A DNA stretch of 64,000 nucleotides from an uncultured Prevotella sp. (lineage in GTDB: Bacteria > Bacteroidota > Bacteroidia > Bacteroidales > Bacteroidaceae): NCBI RefSeq assembly GCF_937863835.1, contig NZ_CALMHT010000073.1, positions 23,701 through 87,700 on the forward strand, written 5' to 3'. The notes under the pieces were generated by a model. It did no database searches and was not told the origin of the DNA. It saw only the letters and a program-made list of their open reading frames with translations. Shown piece by piece: positions 46,754-54,145 of this stretch. The position numbers and the translations under genes were made by a program. Numbering within the stretch: position 1 is the first letter of the stretch; each line of letters begins with the position of its first letter.

Positions 46754-48321
46754 AGACTTCATTTCGCAGAATACCTCCCTTTATAGAGATTATGGACTGC
46801 ACACTGCGCGACGGTGAGCAGACCAGTGGAGTTTCGTTCCTTCCGCACGAAAAACTGATGATAGCCCGTCGATTATTGACGGATGTCAATGTGGATCGTA
46901 TAGAAGTGGCTTCCGCTAGAGTCTCCGAAGGTGAGAAAGATGCAGTGAAGATGATCTGCCGTTATGCCGAACACGAGGACATGCTCAAGAGAGTGGAAGT
47001 ACTCGGTTTTGTGGATGGCAAGGCATCTATCGACTGGATCGACGATTGCGGTTGTAAGGTGATCAACTTGTTGGCAAAGGGTTCATTGAAACATTGCACT
47101 CAACAGTTGCATAAGACTGCCAATGAGCATATTGCAGACATTAAACAATCACTTCGATATGCTTCTGAAAAAGGAATGGACGTCAATCTGTATCTGGAGG
47201 ACTGGAGCAGTGGTATGAAAGATTCGCCCGAATATGTCTATCAGATGATGGACGAACTGGTGAATACGAGTATCAAACGGTTTCTGTTGCCCGACACACT
47301 TGGTATCCTGAATCCGTTGCAGGTGATAGAATTCTTCCGCAAGATGCTCAAGAGATATCCCGACACGCATTTTGATTTCCACGCCCATAACGATTATGAT
47401 CTGGCCGTGAGCAATTCTCTCGCCGCCGTACTCAGTGGTGCCAAAGGACTGCATGTCACGGTCAACGGACTAGGTGAGCGTTGCGGTAATGCACCGTTGG
47501 CCAGTGTCCAGGTGATTCTGAAAGACCAGTTTCATGCCAACACCAGCATGAACGAAAGTAAGTTGAACCAAATCAGTAAACTGGTTGAGGGTTATTCCGG
47601 TATAGCCATTGCGCCCAATCAACCGATCGTGGGTGACAATGTGTTCACGCAGGTGGCAGGTGTGCATGCCGACGGAGATAATAAAGACAACCTGTACTGC
47701 AACGAACTTGTACCCGAACGTTTCGGTCGTAAACGTGAGTATGCCCTCGGTAAAAACAGCGGTAAGGCGAACATTGCCCGTAATCTTCAGGATTTAGGAC
47801 TGGATCTTACACCAGAGCAGACCAAGAAGGTAACAAGGCGAATTACCGAACTGGGTGACCGTAAAGAATTGGTTACTCCTGAAGACTTGCCGTATATCGT
47901 CAGTGATGTCCTCAAGCATAATGCCCCTGAGGACAAGGTTAAACTGGTCAGTTACATGGTATCTTCCTCTTATGGACTGAAACCGTTGGCCAGTATCAAG
48001 GTCGACATCAACGGACAGGAGTATGAGGCCGACTCGACGGGAGACGGTCAGTATGATGCCTTTGTGAAAGCGCTCCGTAAGATATACAAGAATTCGCTCA
48101 ACCGCACATTCCCCACACTTGACAACTATAGTGTGACGATACCACCTGGCGGTAGGACAGATGCGTTGGTACAGACCGTGATCACATGGCGCAACGGCAG
48201 TAAGATCATACGTACCCGAGGATTGGATGCCGACCAGACAGAAGCAGCCATCAAGGCAACGTTCAAAATGCTGAATATCTTCGAGGAAGATATGAATGAA
48301 GAGAAATATATACATACATAA
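46732..48321 (+). CDS. second isopropylmalate synthase-family enzyme, probable citramalate synthase
   Basis: 529 residues, DRE-TIM metallolyase family: MDCTLRDGEQTSG, FDFHAHNDYDLAVSNSL, and NGLGERCGNAPL are present, with a C-terminal LeuA dimer domain (about 400-525). It is only distantly like leuA of the same operon, and has extra N-terminal residues. In other bacteria such paralogs beside leuBCD make citramalate from pyruvate and acetyl-CoA, giving isoleucine through 2-oxobutyrate with LeuB/C/D; that fits the three Ile codons in the operon's leader. Re-citrate or homocitrate synthase activity cannot be excluded. Confidence 0.85.
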   Translation: MGNEKQVKTSFRRIPPFIEIMDCTLRDGEQTSGVSFLPHEKLMIARRLLTDVNVDRIEVASARVSEGEKDAVKMICRYAEHEDMLKRVEVLGFVDGKASIDWIDDCGCKVINLLAKGSLKHCTQQLHKTANEHIADIKQSLRYASEKGMDVNLYLEDWSSGMKDSPEYVYQMMDELVNTSIKRFLLPDTLGILNPLQVIEFFRKMLKRYPDTHFDFHAHNDYDLAVSNSLAAVLSGAKGLHVTVNGLGERCGNAPLASVQVILKDQFHANTSMNESKLNQISKLVEGYSGIAIAPNQPIVGDNVFTQVAGVHADGDNKDNLYCNELVPERFGRKREYALGKNSGKANIARNLQDLGLDLTPEQTKKVTRRITELGDRKELVTPEDLPYIVSDVLKHNAPEDKVKLVSYMVSSSYGLKPLASIKVDINGQEYEADSTGDGQYDAFVKALRKIYKNSLNRTFPTLDNYSVTIPPGGRTDALVQTVITWRNGSKIIRTRGLDADQTEAAIKATFKMLNIFEEDMNEEKYIHT

Positions 48322-48343
48322 ATAAATATTAAATTATATAATC

Positions 48344-49405
48344 ATGAAATTAAAAATTGCAGTTCTCCCAGGAGATGGAATCGGACCTGAGATTATGGCA
48401 CAAGGCGTTAAAGTGATGGACGCCGTAGCTGAGAAATTCGGTCATCAGGTAACGTATCAGGAAGCTTTATGTGGCGCCCACGCCATCGACGAGGTTGGAG
48501 ATCCATTCCCTGAAAAGACGTTTCAGACATGTAAAGATGCCGATGCAGTACTTTTCGCCGCAGTAGGTGATCCGAAGTTTGATAACGACCCTACAGCCAA
48601 GGTTCGTCCGGAACAGGGACTGCTCGCTATGCGTAAAAAACTCGGTCTTTTTGCCAATATCCGTCCGGTACAGACATTCAAATGCCTGATACACAAGTCA
48701 CCGCTGAAGGACGAACTGGTATCAGGAGCCGATTTCGTATGTATCCGTGAACTTACCGGTGGTATGTATTTCGGAGAGAAATATCAGGATAACGACAAGG
48801 CTTATGATACAGACTTGTATACACGTCCTGAAATAGAAAGAATCCTGAAGGTCGGTTTCGAATATGCACGCAAGCGTCATCACCACCTCACCGTTGTAGA
48901 CAAGGCCAACGTACTTGCTTCCAGTCGTCTGTGGCGTCAGATTGCCAAGGAGATGGAACCGCAGTATTCCGACGTGAAAGTTGACTACATGTTTGTCGAC
49001 AACGCATCCATGCGTATGATCGCCGAACCAACTTTCTTCGATGTCATGGTCACAGAGAATACCTTCGGTGATATCCTTACCGACGAAGGCAGTTGCATAT
49101 CCGGTTCGATGGGTCTGTTGCCTTCAGCATCTACAGGCGAGAGCACACCGGTATTCGAACCCGTACACGGTTCTTGGCCTCAGGCAAAGGGACAGAATAT
49201 CGCCAACCCTCTGGCACAGATACTTTCTGTAGCCATGCTGCTCGAGTATTTCGACCTGAAAGAGGAAGGTGCTTTGATTCGCAAGGCTGTAGACGCTTCT
49301 CTCGACGCCAACGTACGTACACCTGAGATTCAGGTGGAAGGCGGAGCCAAATACGGCACCAAGGAAGTGGGTGCCTGGATTGTGGATTACATCAAGAAAA
49401 ACTAA
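48344..49405 (+). CDS. leuB: 3-isopropylmalate dehydrogenase
   Basis: 353 residues. Oxidises and decarboxylates 3-isopropylmalate with NAD+. [13 protein letters not shown] at the start, [12 protein letters not shown] with the substrate-binding Arg/Tyr, [14 protein letters not shown], and the cofactor loop [19 protein letters not shown] are seen. Ends the operon; the terminator at 49423 follows. Confidence 0.97.
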   Translation: MKLKIAVLPGDGIGPEIMAQGVKVMDAVAEKFGHQVTYQEALCGAHAIDEVGDPFPEKTFQTCKDADAVLFAAVGDPKFDNDPTAKVRPEQGLLAMRKKLGLFANIRPVQTFKCLIHKSPLKDELVSGADFVCIRELTGGMYFGEKYQDNDKAYDTDLYTRPEIERILKVGFEYARKRHHHLTVVDKANVLASSRLWRQIAKEMEPQYSDVKVDYMFVDNASMRMIAEPTFFDVMVTENTFGDILTDEGSCISGSMGLLPSASTGESTPVFEPVHGSWPQAKGQNIANPLAQILSVAMLLEYFDLKEEGALIRKAVDASLDANVRTPEIQVEGGAKYGTKEVGAWIVDYIKKN

Positions 49406-49422
49406 TTCAGACAACATATTTC

Positions 49423-49471
49423 AACCACGGGTTAAGTGTCATCATACTTAATCTGTGGTTTTCATTTTTTT
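49423..49471 (+). terminator. intrinsic terminator of the leu operon
   Basis: 15-bp stem including G-U pairs (49423-49437 and 49445-49460 less one base) followed by a T-rich run. Lies just after leuB and overlaps the false upstream start of the next frame. Confidence 0.85.
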
Positions 49472-49483
49472 ATATCATCATTT

Positions 49484-50164
49484 ATGAAATACAGATATTA
49501 TATTCTGCCGATATTGCTTTTTGCCGCAATAACAGATGTCTATTCCCAAAACAGAGAGAATTGGAAAGACTCGTTGAAAGTAATCAATTATGAATTGAAT
49601 TACCACCCTGATTCGTTGAATCTGCATCTGAAGAAGGCAGCCGTCAACATCCAGTTGGACCAATGGAATTATGCCATGGACGAATATAATATCGTATTGG
49701 GCAAACAACCGTACAATCCCGCCGCACTGTTCTACCGCGCCTACGTCAACGAACATCTCTACAGATACAAGTTTGCCAGGGCGGATTATGAGAAACTGTT
49801 GAAAATCATGCCGTTCAACTATGAAGCCAGGTTGGGACTGGCGCTCGTCAATCAGCGCGATCAGCATTATACCGACGCTTATGATGGTATCAACCATCTG
49901 ATAGAGATGTTCCCCGACAGTGCCAGCGCCTATTCCGCAAGGGCAGGAATAGAAACGGAAAGACAACTTTACGACTTGGCTGCCTACGACTATGGAGAAG
50001 CCATCCGGTTGTCACCCGACAACAAAGACTATTATGTCTCACGTGCTGACATATATATCAAATTGAAGAAATACGAAGATGCCCTCGGCGACCTGGAGAT
50101 GGCCATTAAAAAAGGCGAACACCGTGCCGCTTTGCGTGAGATGTTCGCCCTTTGTGGAAAATAG
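49484..50164 (+). CDS. periplasmic tetratricopeptide-repeat protein
   Basis: About 226 residues: signal peptide (KYRYYILPILLFAAITDVYS), then repeated 34-residue helical hairpins (WNYAMDEYNIVLGKQPYNPAALFYRA, KFARADYEKLLKIMPFNYEARLGLA, YDLAAYDYGEAIRLSPDNKDYYV, YEDALGDLEMAI). It is a scaffold for protein contacts in the periplasm with no catalytic motif. I start it at ATG 49484, because the frame from 49436 begins inside the leuB terminator hairpin. Confidence 0.8.
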   Translation: MKYRYYILPILLFAAITDVYSQNRENWKDSLKVINYELNYHPDSLNLHLKKAAVNIQLDQWNYAMDEYNIVLGKQPYNPAALFYRAYVNEHLYRYKFARADYEKLLKIMPFNYEARLGLALVNQRDQHYTDAYDGINHLIEMFPDSASAYSARAGIETERQLYDLAAYDYGEAIRLSPDNKDYYVSRADIYIKLKKYEDALGDLEMAIKKGEHRAALREMFALCGK

Positions 50165-50180
50165 TATATACCGTTTCTGG

Positions 50181-51485
50181 TTATTCAAAAATAAACTTCA
50201 TGATAAACAGAATTGACAGGATTACCAGCATCACGTTGAGATCCTGTCTTTTGTTGGTAAACAGTTTGATCATCACATAAGCCAGTATACCGAAACAGAT
50301 ACCGTCGGCGATGGAATAGGAGAGAACCATAAACACCATCGTGATAAATGCCGGGAATGCCTCCGAAATATCGTTCAGATCAATCTTTTTCACACTGTCT
50401 ATCATCAGAACGCCGACCATGACCAAGGCTCCCGACGTGGCAGCCGAAGGAATCAATAAGAATATAGGTGACAGAAGTAACGCTACGATAAACAATATAC
50501 CTGTCGTCAGTGCCGTCAGTCCCGAACGACCGCCCTCGGCGATGCCGCTCGCACTCTCCACATAAGTGGTGATCGTACTGCTTCCAAGCATGGCGCCGCA
50601 GGTAGTACCGATAGCGTCACTCATCATCGCCTCGCTTACATGAGGTATCTTGCCGTCTTTTTGCACTATTCCTGTTTTTTCAGCCAGTCCCACCAGTGTA
50701 CCGATGGTATCGAAGATATTAATGATCAGCAGTGAGAATATGATGATCAGCATCTTGAATGAGAAGAATCCCGTGAAATCAAAATTACAGAAGATAGGAC
50801 TCAATGAATGCGGTGCCGAAACAGGCGACCATCCCGCCGGGAAGGCGGTAACCCCCATCGGTATACCTACGATTGTGGCGAATACAATACCATAGAACAA
50901 CGCTCCTTTCACATTCAATACCATCATTACGCCACTCACCAGAATGGCGATGATACCCAGGATGGAAGTATTGGTGAAAGCCCCCAAAGCTACACAAGTG
51001 TTTGGATTGGCGACAATGATACCTGCATTTTTCAGTCCGATAAAGGCAATGAACATACCGATGCCTGCCGATATCGCATATCTGAGATTGGTAGGAATAC
51101 ACTCCAGAATTTTCTCGCGCACATTGAAAAGCGTGATCAGCAGGAACAGCACACCTTCTATGAACATAGCCCCCAGAGACTGTTGCCAAGTGAACCCCAT
51201 GGCCCCGCACAACGTATAAGCGAAGAATGCGTTCAGTCCCATACTCGGAGCTTGCGCGAAAGGCAGTTTTGCCATAAAAGCCAGCAATAGGGTAGCAATG
51301 GCAGATGCCAGGGCTGTAGCGGTGAATACTGCGCCTTTGTCCATACCTGTCGACGACAGAATAGTAGGGTTGACGGCTAGAATGTAACTCATGGTCAGGA
51401 AAGTCGTGGCACCAGCCACTATTTCCGTACGCATTTTCATCGTGCCTGGATTGAAGCCCAGCCACTTTTCTAATGTAGTCTTCAT
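50181..51485 (-). CDS. NCS2-type nucleobase permease (AzgA-like)
   Basis: 434 residues, 12 or more hydrophobic helices. The pattern EIVAGATTFLTMSYILAVNP at the start, FAQAPSMGLNAFFAYT, and MLGSSTITTYVESASGIAEGGRSGLT identify the AzgA subgroup, which takes up adenine, guanine or hypoxanthine with protons. It begins 4 bp after the lipid kinase stop, so the two share a transcript. No purine riboswitch is seen upstream. Confidence 0.93.
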   Translation of the reverse strand: MKTTLEKWLGFNPGTMKMRTEIVAGATTFLTMSYILAVNPTILSSTGMDKGAVFTATALASAIATLLLAFMAKLPFAQAPSMGLNAFFAYTLCGAMGFTWQQSLGAMFIEGVLFLLITLFNVREKILECIPTNLRYAISAGIGMFIAFIGLKNAGIIVANPNTCVALGAFTNTSILGIIAILVSGVMMVLNVKGALFYGIVFATIVGIPMGVTAFPAGWSPVSAPHSLSPIFCNFDFTGFFSFKMLIIIFSLLIINIFDTIGTLVGLAEKTGIVQKDGKIPHVSEAMMSDAIGTTCGAMLGSSTITTYVESASGIAEGGRSGLTALTTGILFIVALLLSPIFLLIPSAATSGALVMVGVLMIDSVKKIDLNDISEAFPAFITMVFMVLSYSIADGICFGILAYVMIKLFTNKRQDLNVMLVILSILFIMKFIFE

Positions 51486-51489
51486 GATA

Positions 51490-52524
51490 CTATAATCTAT
51501 TTAGTCTTCTTAATAATAATTTATTGATCACATATATTTTTCTTCTCTGTTTGTCAAGGTCCTCTCTGATTACATTCATGTTATTGAAGAAATCACTGAA
51601 TGCGTTGAGCAAGGCATTCGGTTGCGGTTCACTTTCAGCGTTCGGGTTCACTATCATCCTGATTCCTTTGCTTTCGATATGCACATCCACATCCTTGCCG
51701 GTGATGATAGGGTCGCCGTCGTAATGTATCACCCCCTCGGTGGTCCTTCTGATATGCAGCTTTTTGGCTTTGAAAGTTTTTATCTTACTATTCTTATCCA
51801 GAGTCTTGTTGAACATATCGATACTGATCTGCGGAGCATCGAATACCGTGAAAGGTTCCATGATGATCACATCCATCAGTCCGTCGCTCATCGAGGCCTG
51901 CGGTGCGATGTAAGCGTTGTTTCCGTATTGTGAAGCGTTGGCGCACGCTATCAGGAACGCCTTGTATTTCTGAGTCCCGTTTTCGTCTTCCACCTCATAA
52001 GTCTCCGGTTTATAGTTCAGTCCCTCCTTCAGTACGTTTTCTACATACGTGATTGGTCCACGTTTCCCCGCTTCGGCGAATTTCAGACTGATGAAAGCAT
52101 CGAATCCCATACCGCAGGTACAGAAGAAAGGCATATCATTGATCACCCCGTAATCCAACGATTCGATATTGCACGAATTGATCAGTTCGATGTCCTTATG
52201 AACATTAATAGGTATTTGCAGATGTCTTGCCAGTCCGTTGCCCGAACCGCATGGAATAATACCGAGAGCCGTATCCGTATGTACCAGCGAACGCGCAACC
52301 TCGTTGATTGTACCGTCTCCGCCGACAGCTACTACGATCGGGTATTTCTCAGCAACGGCGTCGCGGGCTATTTGAGCCGCATGACCTGCATATTCGGTAA
52401 AAGTGATATCATAGTCAAATTTCTTCTTGTCAATCTCTTTTTTGATTAAGTCGGAAATATTTTCCTTGTCTTGAGTGCCCGAGATAGGATTGATTATGAA
52501 TCTTAATTTTATCTTGTTAGCCAT
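51490..52524 (-). CDS. diacylglycerol-kinase/sphingosine-kinase-fold lipid kinase
   Basis: About 344 residues, YegS/DagK family: FIINPISGTQ, the glycine-rich VAVGGDGTINEVARSL nucleotide loop, and GIIPCGSGNGLARHL. It phosphorylates a lipid alcohol at the membrane surface. The fold is shared with eukaryotic sphingosine kinases. It lies divergently, 162 bp from serine palmitoyltransferase, so a sphingoid-base or ceramide substrate is possible, but the family alone does not decide. Start: a -7 element at 52531-52538 excludes the TTG at 52533, so the ATG at 52524 is used, apparently with almost no 5' UTR. Confidence 0.85.
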   Translation of the reverse strand: MANKIKLRFIINPISGTQDKENISDLIKKEIDKKKFDYDITFTEYAGHAAQIARDAVAEKYPIVVAVGGDGTINEVARSLVHTDTALGIIPCGSGNGLARHLQIPINVHKDIELINSCNIESLDYGVINDMPFFCTCGMGFDAFISLKFAEAGKRGPITYVENVLKEGLNYKPETYEVEDENGTQKYKAFLIACANASQYGNNAYIAPQASMSDGLMDVIIMEPFTVFDAPQISIDMFNKTLDKNSKIKTFKAKKLHIRRTTEGVIHYDGDPIITGKDVDVHIESKGIRMIVNPNAESEPQPNALLNAFSDFFNNMNVIREDLDKQRRKIYVINKLLLRRLNRL

Positions 52525-52530
52525 AGGTTG

Positions 52531-52538
52531 CAAAATTA
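52531..52538 (-). promoter_or_regulatory. -7 element immediately upstream of lipid kinase
   Basis: TAATTTTG on the minus strand ends 7 bp before the ATG at 52524, so the transcript would start at or near the A of the ATG (leaderless). Confidence 0.55.
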
Positions 52539-52631
52539 CTATTTTTATATAAAATGAACGTCCTTTTTAAATAAAAATAAGTGAAAAAAAATATTTCTGC
52601 GAAAAATGTACGAATTTAATAACATTTTTTG

Positions 52632-52658
52632 TAACTTTGCAGCCTATAATTAATTTTG
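52632..52658 (+). promoter_or_regulatory. two tandem -7 elements for serine palmitoyltransferase
   Basis: TAACTTTG at 52632-52639 and TAATTTTG at 52651-52658, 28 to 55 nt before the ATG; no clear TTTG at -33 for either. Confidence 0.55.
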
Positions 52659-52686
52659 TGGTATATTACTACACCTATTAAAAAAG

Positions 52687-53874
52687 ATGGGACAGTTACA
52701 AGAAAGATACAAAAACTATCGTGAACCGCAGAAATATATGTCTGCCGGTGTTTATCCTTACTTCCGTGCTATTAGTGGCAAACAGGGTACAGAGGTCGAA
52801 ATGGAAGGTCATAAAGTACTTATGTTTGGTTCTAATGCTTATACAGGACTTACTGGAGATCAAAGAGTTATCGATGCAGCCAAAAAAGCCTTGGACAAAT
52901 ATGGTTCAGGTTGTGCAGGCAGTCGTTTCCTGAATGGAACTTTAGATCTTCACATACAGTTAGAAAAAGAATTAGCCGAGTTTGAACACAAAGATGAAGC
53001 CTTGTGCTTTTCTACCGGTTTTTCAGTTAATTCAGGTGTTCTATCTGTAATATGTGGAAGAGAGGATTATATAATATGTGACGATCGCGACCATGCGAGT
53101 ATTGTAGATGGAAGACGTCTGTCATTTGCCAATTGTCTGAAATACAAGCATAATGACATGGAAGACCTCGAGAAGGTCCTTCAGAAGTGCCGTCCAGACG
53201 CTATCAAACTGATTGTTGTCGATGGTGTGTTCTCTATGGAAGGTGATTTGGCCAATTTGCCCGAAATCGTCAAACTCAAGCACAAATACGATGCGTCTAT
53301 CATGGTAGACGAAGCTCATGGTCTGGGTGTATTCGGAAAAGAGGGCCGGGGTGTATGCGATTATTTCGGATTGACTGATGAGGTGGATCTGATTATGGGT
53401 ACATTCAGCAAGAGTCTTGCCAGTATAGGCGGTTTCATTGCATCCGACAAGGATACTATCAATTATCTCCGTCATACATGCCGTACATATATTTTCAGTG
53501 CATCCAATACACCATCTGCTACAGCCGCAGCGATGGAAGCTCTGCATATCATCCGTACCGAACCGTCGCGAATTGAAAACCTTTGGAAGGTGACGAAGTA
53601 TGCATTGCGCCGTTTCAAGGAAGAAGGTTTCGAGATAGGTGAGACAGAAAGTCCTATCATACCTCTTTATGTAAGAGATGTGGATAAGACGTTCCTTGTT
53701 ACCAAGTTGGCTTTTGATAACGGAGTGTTTATCAATCCTGTTATTCCACCGGCTTGTGCGCCTCAGGATACCCTTGTTCGTTTCGCTTTAATGGCCACCC
53801 ATACAGAGGAACAAGTGGAAAGAGGAGTACAGATTTTGAAGAATGTATTCAAAGAGGAAAATATTATAAAATAA
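52687..53874 (+). CDS. serine palmitoyltransferase (sphingolipid synthesis)
   Basis: 395 residues, alpha-oxoamine synthase family (PLP, fold type I). SNAYTGLTGDQRV and YGSGCAGSRFLNGTLDLHIQLE match the substrate pocket of bacterial SPT; DDRDHASIVDG and VDEAHGLGVFG follow, and the PLP lysine lies in GTFSKSLASIGG. Condenses serine with palmitoyl-CoA to 3-ketosphinganine. The glycine C-acetyltransferase and biotin BioF relatives are the alternatives; the Bacteroidota context and start (GQLQERYKNYREPQ) favour SPT. Confidence 0.87.
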   Translation: MGQLQERYKNYREPQKYMSAGVYPYFRAISGKQGTEVEMEGHKVLMFGSNAYTGLTGDQRVIDAAKKALDKYGSGCAGSRFLNGTLDLHIQLEKELAEFEHKDEALCFSTGFSVNSGVLSVICGREDYIICDDRDHASIVDGRRLSFANCLKYKHNDMEDLEKVLQKCRPDAIKLIVVDGVFSMEGDLANLPEIVKLKHKYDASIMVDEAHGLGVFGKEGRGVCDYFGLTDEVDLIMGTFSKSLASIGGFIASDKDTINYLRHTCRTYIFSASNTPSATAAAMEALHIIRTEPSRIENLWKVTKYALRRFKEEGFEIGETESPIIPLYVRDVDKTFLVTKLAFDNGVFINPVIPPACAPQDTLVRFALMATHTEEQVERGVQILKNVFKEENIIK

Positions 53875-53885
53875 TCTCTGAAAAA

Positions 53886-53917
53886 TTTGCAAGAGTCGAA
53901 AAAAGTGCTTACCTTTG
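53886..53917 (+). promoter_or_regulatory. promoter of tRNA-Pro
   Basis: TTTG at 53886-53889, 20-nt gap, TACCTTTG at 53910-53917. Confidence 0.75.
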
Positions 53918-53951
53918 CACCCGCAAATGAGACACAGAGACCCTTTGCAAG

Positions 53952-54025
53952 CGGGGTGTAGCGCAGCCCGGTAGCGCTCCTGGTTTGGGACCAGGCGGCC
54001 GCAGGTTCGAATCCTGTCGCCCCGA
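53952..54025 (+). tRNA. tRNA-Pro (anticodon UGG)
   Basis: 74 nt cloverleaf. Acceptor stem CGGGGTG/CGCCCCG (53952-53958 with 54018-54024), D arm with GCGC and AGCCCGGTAGCGC, anticodon stem CCTGG/CCAGG with loop TTTGGGA (anticodon TGG), T arm CAGG-TTCGAAT-CCTG, discriminator A. The 3' CCA is not encoded (CAA follows), so it is added enzymatically. Confidence 0.97.
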
Positions 54026-54026
54026 C

Positions 54027-54064
54027 AAAAGAAGTATCCTATTATTCGGATACTTCTTTTTTTT
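54027..54064 (+). terminator. intrinsic terminator of tRNA-Pro
   Basis: 13-bp stem (54027-54039 and 54048-54060) running into eight T; it starts 2 nt after the tRNA. Confidence 0.9.
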
Positions 54065-54086
54065 ATGAAAATAAATCAATTTTTAC

Positions 54087-54117
54087 TTGTTACTACAAAA
54101 TGATTTATTTAACTTTG
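54087..54117 (+). promoter_or_regulatory. promoter for membrane AraC-type regulator
   Basis: TTG at 54087-54089, 20-nt gap, TAACTTTG at 54110-54117, 28 nt before the ATG. Confidence 0.75.
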
Positions 54118-54145
54118 CAAATATCAACACTTAATGAAGTGAGAA

